Positions 28,401 through 43,400 of a stretch of 64,000 nucleotides of DNA are shown in pieces. The notes below the pieces were generated by a model. That model was given only the letters and a program-made list of their open reading frames with translations, made no database searches and was not told the origin of the DNA. Position 1 is the first letter of the stretch, and each line of letters begins with the position of its first letter. A program made the position numbers and the translations under genes. The stretch is from Mesaphorura yosii. Taxonomy: Eukaryota > Arthropoda > Collembola > Poduromorpha > Tullbergiidae. The stretch lies in contig WIXG01000040.1 of the NCBI GenBank assembly GCA_009869945.1, positions 186,001 through 250,000 on the forward strand, given 5' to 3'.

Positions 28401-31400
28401 TAAGAACGCCAAGCGCGCTCTGTGTCCGCCTTCCGACTCCGACGGAGTTTTGCTTGGTTGGGAAACTTTCTCTCTGAATCAAATTTAAAATTGCAAACTT
28501 TCCATTTCCATTTTGAAAATCAATTTCAATCTGATTTGTACCAACACGCGCAAACAAGTACAAGTCATCTTGAGTCGGATTGAAGTACGAGGCCGAAACT
28601 ACGTAAGCCGTACGCAGAGTTGTTGACAAGAAAACCACACACGTTGATAATAGAAGCGAGATTACAATAAGTTGCGCATACACACTGGGCTCGAAGTGAT
28701 GCGGAGATCTTCAATTTCTCATTTCTATGTATTCTAGTTGTATATTGTGTGTTTGTATAGTGAACTGACTGCTGACCAATGCGAATGACTTTCATCATCA
28801 TACATGCATGTCCATTTGTATACAAACTAAAAGCGCCGTGTCACTTACAGATGTTGCTTCACAAAAATATTTTACTTGGTAAGTTTCAAAAGAACTCGCT
28901 TGGTTCTTTCATTTCGTGCTATTTCTTAAGTTCAATCTATATGCACATTTATAATAATTCACTTAACAAGAATGGAGCCGTTGTAGGAACCGATTTCTCA
29001 AGTGGACAATAACAAGTTGACTTAGGAAGTACTTTTGCGTTTGCAGTATTGTGATGACCGGCGGCGGGTTCCATTCCAGTTTCTGTTGAAGGTGTTTTCC
29101 GTTTGTCATACACAATATTCAAGAAGAGGACATGATTGCTTCCTTTCTTATTATGTACCAGGAATATGTAATAGAAGTACGGTGAAGTAATGGAAGTTGG
29201 AATGGAGAAATTGTTTATACACTCGTTCCAAGTACTTTTAGTGTCGTACTTTCTCCATTTTCTGTTTCCATAGCCTGCAGGCTACTTTCAGCATGTATAA
29301 TGCAATGCGGGAAAAGGCAAGAAGCCAAAGAAAATCTTGAGAAGACTTTTCTTCTACTTCCCGGAAAATAAATTCAATCTTTCAAATTTCTTTTATTATT
29401 ATATTACATACGCAATTTCTCTTCTTCCAAGACTCCTGCTCTGCGTTTGGCCATGGCATATGTCAACAAGGCCGGCCAACTTTGTATATTCCGCTTACTT
29501 GCCTGCTGGAGATGAGATTGAACGGAATATTTGATTAGTATACCTGCAAGATATTTTCCTTGAAAAGACAAATCAATTTGTATTACGTTTGCTTGCTCTC
29601 GCCGAGATTATTTCATCCTGCCTATTTCCGGCCTTGTGATTTCTTGCTGAGCATACGCATGTCCCACTGAAATTTCATCTTCTTCGTTAACTCCAGTGCC
29701 GTGTTCGAAAATAAATAAAGCCCTTTTGCATGTTGCATGTTTAATCTGACACGGAAACGTACGCCGTAAAGTAAAAGTACGTTCCACACTCATGTTTTCC
29801 ATTACAAGAGAAATTTATTTGCAAAGCCACTACAAGACTCAAGTCTCACGATTATCAATAAATTGCATGCATGAATTTACTGAGCGAGGATAAAAGGCTC
29901 GTCCATGAATACCAAGAAATGAAACAAAATGCGTGCTGAATTTCTCAAGTAAATAAAAAAGTGGCATTACAAAACTATCCACTTACTACCAAGCAATTTT
30001 CTTTGTGCAGCGTACAAAAGTACTGTCTTTTGTGGATCGCGGGTCTGGTGCCTTGCTAGCAATGCGCTTGAATTAAAGTGAATATCCAAATGTTTTCAGA
30101 GACATGCAACATGGCATGTGCGTGCTATTAAATGCTAAAATATGTATCACGCTCAGACTCAGGCACTTGAGCTGAAAAGAGCAGTTTCATCGTTCAGGAC
30201 AAGAAAGGAAAATAATACCACAGTGCAAATACAATACCGGATTATAATAAAGTGCCTCCGCACAATTTGCCCGGGAATAATTCGCGTGTGTAGCCATGTC
30301 TAGAATTTGCACGAGCATGAGTGGATATAATTTATTTGTGCTATGCCAAAACCAAATTAAGCTCTCTGACCGAGCGCTGGAAAATGAAAGCAAATTAGAA
30401 AAACCACGAATTAGGTACCTGGATAAATTTATAATAAGTAAACATGCTCTGGAATTTGTCCACTTCGCATTTTATGATTCAGGCCATGGCCTCGACCGTA
30501 ATTGTAGTCCGACTAAATATTTCAGACTATTCTCAGCGGCCTCATGTGACGCCAAAAGCATAGAGCAAAGGGGCATAAAGACTTTGCCCGCTTTTATTTT
30601 AATGAGTTTGCTTTGTAAATTCCGGCTGATTAAATATTTACACCCGAAAAAACTCGGAGAAATTAATTTGACTTTGCGAAGGCAATGGCTTTCTGGAAAT
30701 TTTCCATTAATTCATAATATTAATCACAACGTCAGCACAAACCGAGCAGTTCGGGGAATTCTTCTCAAGGCGCCCGGCAGTGGGAGCAGCAGGTTGTTAA
30801 GAACAATTGAAGCGCCAGCAAATGTTCACTCACGGCATTCAGCACAACAGCGTAGCAGGTAGCGTACAAATTGGAGAAAGATACATTATTCATGTTTGAC
30901 TGTACGCACAACAACAACCATAATGCTTAATGTTTTCTTGAATTTTTTATACAATACAAATTGGGGAAATGTTATTGTGTTGCAGTTTCCAACTGAGCTT
31001 CGTATGCAGAAATGATTCTCTTCCCCCAATCCCAATTCCACTTCACATTTGTCGTGGCCTGCCATTTAAAGCCCATTTTTAATATTTTCAAAAATGTACT
31101 TTACCCAAAATACAATTTTTCTTTGATTTCCATACATCCGGTATCCACAGAGCAAGGCAGTGAAATATGAATCATGATTATGAGAAATAAACTTAATGGA
31201 ATTAGGAGTATAATGGAAGTAAGATGACTAGCTTATTCCTAAAGCACAATTGTTATGAAATTTTTGTCTTCTCATCATGGGTTCCATGGATCAAAATTTG
31301 TGAACTTCTTTGAATTGCGCTTGGTTTCACTACACCCTCACGTTAAGCAGCATTTTTGCAGTCGCTTAAGAATTCAGCCAAAACCGGGAATTTCTGGCGG

Positions 31401-34400
31401 CATATTTTGAATGTGACTTTTTTTTATGTATAACAATTTGATTCGTGTAGTTCCAACTTTATTTATGCCCCCGAAATCACAAACTACGTCGTAGTCATAT
31501 CAAGCAACCGAATGTTCATATAGGCAGGGTGGTAAAATTTCATTATTTGAGGAAAACGTGTCTCAGAAAAGAGAGGGTAAAGAACTGCGACATGATAGAG
31601 AATAAAGATCATCGGCATAATAATCTGCACCACGTCGGCTGAACTGAAGGCACCGAGCCTCGCAATATGGCACAAATTGCTACAAAAATTTTGTAAACTT
31701 CCCAACGTGACCTCACGCTTTGTCTCAAATAATGAAGTGAAAATCAGTAGACATATTTCACATCAAGTCCGGAATCCAGATCCAGTCATAAGCCATAAAA
31801 GCCCGGATAAAAAGTGACGTTTCTCTTTACGAGTAACAGTGTGAAGAAATTGATACATACAAGTGTATAAATCAAGGACGCAACAGATTTTTATTATGTC
31901 ATGGGTATGTTTCTAGGCCGGTGAACACGAGACGGGAACGGGACGAATTTTACAGCCGACACTCATGGCACAAGTCACAATGGTTGTCTTGTTCGGTTCC
32001 GCAGTAGTAATGTAATTGAGGTTAGATTCCATGCTGCAAGCTACATGCATGACAAAGCAACCCGGCCGCGGAGAGTTAAAATAATGGTAATATTTAATAT
32101 CGACAGCATTTGTGTAATAGCGATCATATATTATTATAATGCAGTGCATTCTGTACTCATGGACTTGTAATATACATAATATTACATAATCATTCTTCCG
32201 TTTTTTAAGTGTCTGACATAACCCTTTTTTCTTGCCCTCGCACTCGCACTGCTTGCTCCCGCACGTCGTGTCGTCCGTCTCTTGTCATGATTTCCCATTC
32301 ACCACGTCGCGTCGCATCCTCATGCTCAGTGTTACGCGTTCCCGTGCCCACTTCTTTTATGCCAGGCTCCTCCTGAATTATTTCCCGATTTCACCCTTTC
32401 CCTCTTCTCTTCAATTGCTCTTCACATACCCGCTTGGTCCCGCATAGCACAGAGATGAAAAATCAAAAATGTAAATGACTTCATGCACGCATTGTGCACC
32501 ACGCCGCACTATTAGAGCATTAATCATTAATTTGCTCCATTCTAATTGGAGCAAAATTTGAATCACCCATCCTAAGCTTCCTATCCCATCTCGTGTCATT
32601 TCTTATACCAGGATGCTGGGGACTTGATTTCAAATCGATGAAGTGTATGCAAGCTTCGTAGTTGAGGGTGGCAGTTTGAATGGGCATGCATGGGAATAAA
32701 GAAGTCCAAAGTAAGTTGTGGATGCTGACTCCATTTACCTTGTAATTTTTCATCTTGTCCCTGTCCATTCAATTTTGACCTTTTTCGATTCCCTGTTCTG
32801 CATTCCCGATTCTATTTATTTTATTCCGAAGACGTAAAGTAAGTAAATGCGATGGTACAGTGAACAGAATGCACAGGGAACCCGGGAGAGATGCGCGGGT
32901 GCATAGCATAGCATCTTATTCTACTATTGATGCACAACTCGCTGCTGTTGGGCCTTTGAAGTAAATTGCCCTTATTTTAATATTTGTCATTCGAAAAGCG
33001 AGTGCATGAATACCCACACATCACACTACGACGACAACGACAAGGAATCTTTGAACTTTGAATGGGAGCACGGAACAAAGCCGTACCCGCTTCGTCCACC
33101 TCCTCAATTCAAGCAAGTCAGGGCTCACAAAAACTTTCCACAACAGCGGCCACTGAATTATCTGCTCCTGCAGCAATTCACGTTGGGTTCTGTATTCAAA
33201 TAGAAATTATGTAACCTGAAATAACACGCGGTATAAAGTTGTCTCTTACGGATGGCTGACTCGTTGAATTGCATTTCGTCACTTGGCATTCTCTATCGTT
33301 TTTTGTATGAATGGGAACTCTTGGACACTGGAACATGTGGCCAATGGAAAAGACGAGATTTTAAGAATTGAATTCACTTGTTTTAATGCGGAGTGTAAGC
33401 ACTTTAACCTCTTAAGATTGGGAAAGGAATCCCGTCAAAAATTCTAACTGCAACCTCACAATTGTAGAAACGAGTTTTCCAAAAAGAAGTGGAGGTCTTC
33501 GTCATTTCTTTTACTATCCAAAAGAACAAGGAGTGAAATCTTCCCTGGTAATATAAAGCATTCGGATATACGGCGAGGCTAAGTACTAAATCGGAGAAAT
33601 GTGTAAGATTTTTCTCGAGCTTGTATCTTGTAATGCTGCAATGTGGTCGCATTCCCTCAGTTTGCATTGCATTACGCTGTATCTTCACCACTTCGGTTAA
33701 GAAAAAAATCCAGTTACAAGAAGTAAAGAAAAGAAAGCCGAATTATATTAGAGAAGACGCGAATTAAGTTTTCGCTTTCCTGCTCTGAGAACCGGAAAAG
33801 CTTTTAGATTTAGCAGAGTCTGAAAACAAGACCTGGCGCGAACGGTCGAGTAATGCGGCCGTGTGGATTATGCACAGTGTCATTTCATTTCCATTTTCTT
33901 ATTCCTGGGGTAAAGCGTATTGTGGAGAGGCGGGAATAAGTGTGATAATTAAGGAGGAAGTCATGCTCCCGGTACGATGATATTGTGAATTTCCGAAATT
34001 AATATAGTCCACATACTAGTACTCTAAGAGGCACTCTACGGCACACGGAAAGTGCGCAGTACGAATAGGCAACCAGAAGAGCTGAAAATGCACAATGATG
34101 TGATGAAAATGTGCGTGAGCATGCGATGATAATAAGACATTGGGGCTCCGGAAGAAACTCGTGGTCAGCAAGCAGCAAGTGGCGCTGGGAAAGACTTCCA
34201 CTTCAGCATTTACGCATAACGCACAGGGCTTCCGCATCTGGCATCTAATGTCCAGTTCGCTCTTTGTATCCAATCGATAAAGAGAGTAATATAAGGGGAA
34301 TGGGGAGGTCAATTGAGTCAACATCTCTGTTTTCTACGGGACGGCATAGCACAGTGCAGAGGCAGTGAAGGCAGACTATGCTACATTTACAGTGCAAATA

Positions 34401-37400
34401 CTGCTTTCATTTCAGTGCATACTTTCCCACCGACGACGAGAATCCAATATGCATGTAGCATCCATGGTCTGCATCTCCACGCCTTGTGATCCGAGAAAGT
34501 GCGTTCTCTGCTCATTACTGTGGATTAAGAAATAAATGTGAGAATGGTGTTGAAAGAATGTGTCTATACACATACCGTTCGACTGCTAGCTTGCTCCATC
34601 CACGCGAGACGACTTGGAGTTAACCTTGAAATATTTCACATCGCATATTTTCGTTGACCAATTTTATTGCTGATTTGCAGTCATCCATTCATTGTTCTCT
34701 ACCTCGAAAATAATAACCCTCGCAGTTGCAGCTTAAAATTTTCTTTGCCGTAATTGCCATTTGAGAGGTTTGCCGCATCTGGAGATCTTTTAACCCCTCG
34801 CATACTTCCCTCGTTAAGGAGTCTGGTACGAGACGATCGCACAAAGAATGTACCATTTACCACACATTTGGCAAAAATACCAGAAAATGCAAATTATGGG
34901 GCGGAGTAGTTCTGAGGTCTGAGTCTCACTTTTCAACATGCTAGCATGAAAATTTTAAACAATAGCAGCAGAACATTAAACAGGCAAGTCATGTTCACGA
35001 ATTCTGGCTAAAAAGCATAGAACGGAGAATTAGAAAAGGAAAACTGAAGAAGGGTCATGAAATTATTACCATTATTACCGACGAGGGTAGTTTTTGTTTG
35101 AGACCTGCTGCACATTTTGGGGGTTTTTATGTAAAATATATGCATAAAGATTTTCAAGGGAAACTCATCATCATCATGCATGTCATGACTACAGAGTCCC
35201 AGTGAACAGCAGTGCAGAGTGCAGATGAGACGAGAGATGAAAAAGAGCCAGACCCAGCGCCAGCTGAGGCAGCCCAGCTAGCTTGTAATTTACTGTTTTT
35301 TCTCGGAAACAAGAGAAAAAATACGCAAAAGGCGAAAGCAAAAAGGGTCTGGCTGGCGTGGTCGCTTGTATGTAATTTCGTTCTGTTTCATGACCCATCA
35401 TCATTTGGCCTTGGAAGAAGTTGCTGCTAATGCCAACACGAAGACTGTTGAGTGAGGTTAGCTTGGCATTAGCATTAACGGAGCCGCTTCCGCTGGTGTA
35501 CACAAACAAGATATGAGCATTATGCATGCAAAGAAGGAAAAAGGAATTATGTATTGTGTCACGGCTCTACCCGGCGCCCGGCCTGGCAAGTCTTCGTCGT
35601 CTTTTTGGGTACGATGCGCATGCATAATGTAGCATGTATTTTTATGGAATTACAAAAATGCAGATGCGATTCGTAAAACGAATTATTTCTCTCTGAAGTA
35701 GGTTTGGGGGAGAAAATCCAGGCACAAAGGAATTACGAGTTTCTGAGTATTATGTAAAAACTCGTGAGCTCTGCTCCGAGCTTGCATTCATCACGGACGT
35801 TTTCGACTTTCGAGCCATGCCACGTTCCTAATGAAGTTGCAATAAAATTGCCAGGTTGGCCACGCTCCTTGTAAGAACTTCTGCCAGTTCATAGAGATTC
35901 AGAATGCCGGAAGGTCATTCAATTTGTCCGCCACGAGGATCATGAAATGAATTTACTAGAATGAAATCGAATATAAATATCGCCCATGGCGGTCGTCACC
36001 AAGAAAGATTGAATAATGGAAATGTGATAAAAATCTGGCACCCTTTGGGCTGACAAAATATGCGCACGGTATTTGGGTAAAATCTCCACTTTTCAAGAAG
36101 GGCTCAACTCCTCTGTCTGCTTGCACGCTCCTGCTGCACCCGGAAAGGGGAGCCGTTGGAGTTGGCAAGTACAACGCACATGCATGCACATATACATTTC
36201 CTTTGTGCGGTGCTTTCCGTATTTCTGGAAAACGAATCCAGGATATGGTAAATAGAATAGAATGGATCAAATGCAAATACGAATACATTATAGATTGAAT
36301 TTGATGTTGCCCATAAAAAGTACTGATCACATCGACACACGAGACCAGGGCCTCCAGAGCCACACAGATCTCATAATGATGATGATGGAGATGAATCCGT
36401 GACTGTGACTCAGATAGACAAAAAATCGCCCTTATTTGCATTGTTGCCTGATTTGCATGGGAGCATCTGCCTTTTTCTCCCCAAATCACGTTCTTCCATC
36501 GCAACAGCGTCAACGACGAATTACCGAATGCAAAATCGTGCACCGTGCAATAATACGAGACGAAGAACGGTTTCGGTTGATAGCTTCAGGGAACGGGCAA
36601 AATGAGATGAGAGTTTACATTTTCATGGAAATGAAATGAAAAGGATGAAGACGGACAGAGCTGCTGAGAAGGGGAACAAAGGTTTGTTTACATTAGATTT
36701 GCCTGTGTGAGAAAGGAAAAACAAGGACAGAGTCCAGCGACCAGCGAGCGTATTTCATCTTATCGTCTTTGAGTCCGTACTTTTTTTTTACATTTTTCAA
36801 TTCAGCGTATTCTCTTTTGCCTTTGCCTTGCCATCCCTGACTGGTATTTGTTATGCTGATGATGTGGGAGCTTAAAGAGAATTCTTTGCCTCCGTCCAGG
36901 TTGAAGTTGAAGTACAAAGCAAAGGGCGGAATGCAGAACTCTGATCTGATGTTGACCAGTGCCCGCATTCAGTATTCACATTTTTCATCAGCTCTCTTGT
37001 CCTCGGACTCTTTTACATACGCAAACACAAAGATGACAATGTTTTATGCATTTCTTGCGTTTTACGTTTATTTGAAGAATGGCTCTTCTGAACTCGTCGC
37101 CCGCTCTTCGCTTGCTTTATATTCAATTTCACGAGAATGCGAGCCCAGACTGACTCGGTGGGACGGCAAAGGCAGGGTAGGTAATTTTATATTCTGATTT
37201 CCTTCAATACGGGAACGGTGGAGCCCAAAGCTGAGAAATCCGGGCATTTCAAGTTTGTTTGGATTGAATCTCAATAATGCTACCACAGCAGAGTGACCGT
37301 ACACCGTAGTTCTGAATTGCGTCTTGCGTGCGTATGCAATTTATTATTGCAAAGTGGAAGCCAGAAACCTCGGGTTGAGCCAATGTAAAGAAATGGACTT

Positions 37401-40400
37401 ATTCAAATAAAATTTTGATGCTGGAAGCTCTTTCGCTCGCTCGTTCCAACTCCTTCTCCATTACTTTAAATTCAAGAGTCTGAATTTAAAATTTTTGAAC
37501 CGAATACAATGTAAATATTTTACTGGCTTATATTCCCAAGAATTCGTTATAACAGATTTCGCATTACATCGCATAGGGCTCGAGTCGAGTGGCATAATAT
37601 CTTCCGGTCATTCTGGCCAGGTCGGGTAAATTGCAAATTCTTGGACCAGGAGAAGCTGAAAGCGGGAGGCGAGAAAATCAATCATGGCTACTGCCTTGAC
37701 GAGTTGACCCGCATCCATAATCCGCCCGTGCCATGCCGTATGCATGAGCTCATAATCAGAAAGGAGAAAGAGAAAAGGTCCTGACTCATATTCATCAAAA
37801 TCCATTTAATAAAAGCCAATAAGGGCCGCGAGAACGCGAGTGTCTAAAAAAGTGAACGACATTCAGAATAAGTTCATGCATGTATTCAATCCATTGAATT
37901 CTTTGTGTAACCCTTTTTATGTCATAATTTTTTGCACGGACGGGATTTGCGTTTGTCTCTCTGGCTCGACTTCGGCTCTGCTCTTAACTCAATTTATACC
38001 AAAAAAATGAAGTGAATGAGTTACAACAATTTTCATTATGCATGTACACATAAGAGCTGTCGGTCCGCCGCCGAACCAACAGCAAGCAGTCAGTCGATGT
38101 GTGGCATTATTTTATCGTGGTCCACAGTCCAATCCAGAGCACTGATGCATGCATCAACTCTTTTCTTCTTCAATAAATATAATTTCTACGCGCATTACAT
38201 TACCCGACATAATAGAGCGATATTTCTGCCCTGATTCCGATTCCCCTTTCGAACCACGTTCCAAATTCAGTGATGTAGATCAGCACATTTTCGTTTCAGT
38301 TTTTGTACCTCTGTAACTTCTACATGTCCAGGTCTCGCATGCAAGAATATGAAAGATCACACGCGAGCCAATCATTGTGCTGTGCACAATCCTGTGAACA
38401 AGCAGAGCAGAAAGATGTTTTAAATTGTCAAATAATAGCTGCATTATTCGTACAATAGACGAATTTTTCACTTCTAACCGAGCCGTCGCGACATTGAGCT
38501 GTTACGTTCTAGTCTTCAAGTTATCGTGGTCACATCAAATGCGGTGTAATAGACCAACGAGCGTTATTTCTATTCACTCAATCGAAATCAGAATACTGGA
38601 TAAGTGTGTTCATGTTGGACTGGCATATGAAGCGTGAGCAGGTTTGATAGGCCACATTGTCGAAAACAAAGGAAAAGGGTGCAAATCTGCACGGCTTCTC
38701 GTCAATCTCATCACCAACACGATCGTTCTCAGCCTTAAGTTCAATTCAACTGCCAATCTCGTCTTATAATTTTCTCTCCGGTGAATTTTTAGCATTCGAA
38801 GGAAAATAAAGGCTTATCTCACGGTGTACAAAAGAAAAGGGTTTGTTCTAAAATTCTCAGATACGATCGAACAAAACATTAAACACGAAATTGGTCTAAA
38901 AGAATTGATACCTTTAATTTTTTGTGTTCGGTTTTGTGCTCCATATCACACATACACACTCAAAACGTATTAATTGAGCTACTGGCTGGCAGGAGACCCG
39001 GGCCATTCTTCTCCAATTGGCTCGGGTAATAAATATCTATTCTTTTAAACATCATCTTACCAATTGCCAGTGCCAATCGTCCCGTGCCGTATCGTATTGG
39101 ACTACATTTCACCATTGCGTAGCAGTTTATTCGTTGAAGGCATTATAAAACCATACATAAAATTTAAATCGTTTTTTGATAACTCCTTCAATCCAATCCC
39201 TTTGACATTGACGTGCAGCAAGCAGTTGCTCCGTATCACGCACATCATTGAAATTCAGATTCGAACCCTTTCACTTTCTTTTCATTGCCACTGCCATGCT
39301 GCCGTTGGTCGTCTCGTCGGCCGGTTGAGTGAGTGACTGCTGAATGCGTGCATGGATGACGACTGCAGATTGCATGGAATTATTCTGATCATCCGTCTTG
39401 CCTGCTGCCTGGCACCCTTTGCTACTGCTGTCGCCGTTGCCTATTTTTTGCATAGTACTTATGTGAATTTAATTTCACTATTATTGGATATTTTGATTAT
39501 GGAATGGGTGGCACCCTGATTCAATCCGCTCACACGACTACTCAGCTATTCAAGGATTTGTAACGACAGTTTCCCAGTGCCAACGCCTGATGCGATCCCA
39601 TTTCAATCTTTGAATCCCGATTCTTGAGGCTGTCTTATGGGAATTGAGTAGTAGTTGAATTTAAGTTTTACTTGTCGGGTTGCGGCCCAACTTCCATATT
39701 GAGATTCCTGATTCTAAAACGAGAGAATGCGAATTCACAAGAACTGAATCGAAAAGATTAGTTCCATTGGAATGACATCAAATTAAAGCCTGCAACATGA
39801 ATTATGAAGCAGCCATGTTGTGAACACGTTCTAGTCTCAGTTCCACGTTTAATTTGGCAAATGATCATTAATGGACAATCTGCGCATGATTTCACAACAA
39901 AACTTTTTCGTCCAATGAGAGCTCACATGGCACGGAACAGACCAACTAATTTTTCTTGTAAATTATTATTTTTCTACCGGACTGCGTCTGGCTTCTCTTG
40001 CCTGCTTGCCATTGCTAGATTGCTCCCATGCGTGTTTCTGTTATTATTACAATCTAATTAAAGAGTTCATTGTACCATTTACAAATTCCCGAGGAAAAGC
40101 GCCCGCTAATAAGCTCAACTCTTAGCAAACAGCAAAGTAATAAGAATATGAGCGAAATTACTTTCGTGTTTTAGTGCCCGTACTTGTCAGAGCCTAATAA
40201 TAATATATTGGAGTCCCGAAAAATTATGAGGTCCTTCGTACTTGGAAATAACGCGTAGTAGTTAAATTCTTTGTTGTGCTTTTGTACGTGTGTCACTCGA
40301 GCATGGCGCGATAGACAAATCATGAAAGGAAGTAGGCGAATGACTAGCTAGGGAGTCGAGAAAAGTTAATCGAAGCATTAAATGAAGTTGTCATTAGCAG

Positions 40401-43400
40401 TTTCTGATTTTCCATTTCAGTGATTTTTATGACAATCAGCTTCCATTACGAATCGTTGACGATAGAGTGTATATTACAGAATTCAGGATGTGTACGTACT
40501 GTACTCAATACTCGCCAGGTAACTGTGTGGTCTTACGAGATGCCACGCATTTGCTGATGCTATTGTGGAATACGGAGTCAAGGTTCATGCTCTTACGGGC
40601 TTCTCCAATTCTCCACACAAAGGAGAGAAGCCCAAACTCCAACTTCAAACGGATTGACAAGTCAAAAGTTTGGATTTTACATTATGCCCATACATTAGTT
40701 TACTTTCCAAGTCCGAGCTCAAGAATGCAAAGTAGTAACTGGCATGGGGGAAGATAGCCCAAGTAAAAGTTGGAAATGCCTCCGCTTGTGCCTGCTGCCC
40801 TTCTGTCCATCCGAGTAGCAAGTTAACGGAGAAAGCAAGACAGCAAAACGAAAAGATGTCCCGTGAGACCACTATATTAAGAGATAGAGTCCCTGAAGAG
40901 ATCTTCCACGTACATAATAATACAACATTTGTACCCAAAATAGCAGAAGCCATGTTTTACAATAAATATATTTGAATGCATGTATAATGCTGCTCCGTAT
41001 TCACGTTTGTATGACCGTTCGCCTTGATTTGCTTGCCTAGTGGCCAGTTACTCTGCATTTTATGGCCACCAGTCGTATTTACAAGCATGAAACCTGAAAT
41101 TCTACAAAGATTTCCGGGTGATAACCTTCCTCATATTCGCGTAATGCAGACAAATGCCGAGTCTCATAAATTCACATCGCCCGTGCGTGTTTTCGTATTC
41201 CTATTTGTAAATGAAAACAAATGCGGTAGAATTCTTTCCCTTGGGTGATCTTCAAACTCTACAAAATTTGTCGTTTATTCGAATTTTTTGCTGTCCCGTT
41301 GAACAGGATAACAATGACAAGAGAAAGGTAAAACTGCAGTGCGCCTTCGCAGTATGCTTCCGCTTCGTTGCACTCAAAAGTAAATTTGGTGAGAGTTTCG
41401 TCATTTCGTTGTAATGTTTGCTAATGTGCTTAAAGTGAGCCAATTAATTCAATTTAGACTTCACATGAAACGCAGTCGTCAGTGAATTGTACATGGAAGT
41501 GACATTTCAAACTGACGTGTGTCGATTTCAGCGTTTTATCTTAGAGGAGGATAATTATTTACCTGAAACCACTCACATGCCACAGGAAGACTAAGTGAGA
41601 TGATCACCGGTGATCACCGATCATTATTTGATAAGTGACTCCGCAGTTTGCACACATTCTAAGCAGCGCAACATGTAAGAATTTAAGTATAGGAAAGCCC
41701 CCAATTGCGTGCCTATAAAAAAGAGTAGCCAGCTTGGGTTGGTTGAATAACCACCCGGAGAGGCTTTTCGCAAAATTCATCAGAATCCTCACTGTGCCAT
41801 CATGTGTAATATGTGATAAAAAAGATGCTCGAGTCTTGCTGGCATTGTTTGCTTTGAATTTATTTTCTTGCTTGTTAAACTCTTTCTTTTCTCGTGTCTG
41901 CGGCGCTTAACGTTAGTACTCAAACCTATTTTGTGGGTTTAAACATGACCAGGCCAGGTTACTCCGAGAAAAGCGACGGATCAAGTGAATAGGACGCATT
42001 TTGGGTTTACGTTTGTTGTTTCCAATCTGCTGCCTCTTTCTTCCTTTTCCTTCTCTCAGGACAATATGCAACTAGCGTTTAAGGGACTGACGTCAGATTT
42101 GTTCTATATTTCTTGTCGCCAACTGAAATTCAGCCATTACTACGAAACTGATTTAAAATTAATTCAGACTTCATAATTCATTCTGATAATCATGATTGAG
42201 CGCATGAGAAACGTGTTGAGCGAAATCGAAAGAGTCTCCAAGCGAGTCAACTGAGCAGCTGTTGCATTTCTCATTCATAACCATCACCAAAATCCAAGTC
42301 ATATAAAATGTCCTTTCCAATTTCGAATTTTATCCACAACATCAAGCAATAAATGTCGTAATGCGACATCGAAAGACCTGGGTGGCTCACTTCACACTTT
42401 TTCACTCCTGACTGTTAGTTTTTAAAAATTATTCTGCTTGTTTGCAAGTTATTTATGAGCCTGAGCACTCGGTCGGAGAACAAAATTGTAAATACGCGTG
42501 AATCGACCATCATCACGATCGGAAGCATCATCCATAAATTTTAAACTCTTTTTCATATCAGACTACACAATGCATTCATTATTATTGCATTAGAAACTTT
42601 TTGTCGGGTTCGTTTTTTAAAATGATCATTCTTTGTCTCCGGAACGCAGGCACAAGGCGCAGGCACAAGTCCTTATCGCCTCTGCTGCTTGTCAATTAAG
42701 AGCTAATGAGCACGCGAGCGGCGTGACCTTCGATGCGTGCCAGACTTGCTCTTCACATGCTGCGCGGTGTTACGTCCACGTCCATTATTACCCGTCTCCG
42801 TGCTTTCTGATATGAGCCCTCGTGTAAAACTGAAAATTATAACGTGAATAAATGACATAGTTTACGAAACCTTCCAAGTTGCGTCAGCCAGCATTAAAAA
42901 CAAACTTGTACTAAAAGAACTAAGTTCATCAAGCGTCAGACACCAAAATAGGCTGAGTGGTTTCAAAATGTATAATTACAACGTTTAATAATATCATGCG
43001 AACTCATGTGGTGAGATGTATTATTAAAATCGGATAATGCCAGTAATTTTAATGAGCCTGTGCTTCGCAGCCGGGTGGTGTCATGTCTTGGTGTGTCGTG
43101 ACTTGTGGGCTCGTAACGACCTAACGAGTTAAGTGGTAATTTTAATGTCGAGTGCTATGAGGCTTAAATTATGAAAATATGGCGCATCCGCATGCATACA
43201 AACTTAAACGTATTGTGTAACTGAAGAAGAGAGTCGAATGCCGATCCAATGATATGATAATATTCAACATATTAAAAAAGGGTTGAGCTGTTTAAAATTA
43301 TTCCTTCCCCTTTCCATGCCCGGCCTCGTCGTACTTTCTTCGTGTGTTGCACAGACGACTCGCGTTTACGTTTACATACGATTTGCTTACATAATTTTTT

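Noticed and set aside
30296-30862. 188-codon + strand ORF, one of the longest in the intron
   Set aside because: No recognisable domain, no splice or promoter context; I could not distinguish it from a chance frame.
39255-39268. B-box-like GATTCGAACCC suggesting a tRNA gene
   Set aside because: No A box or acceptor stem pairing at the right distance upstream.
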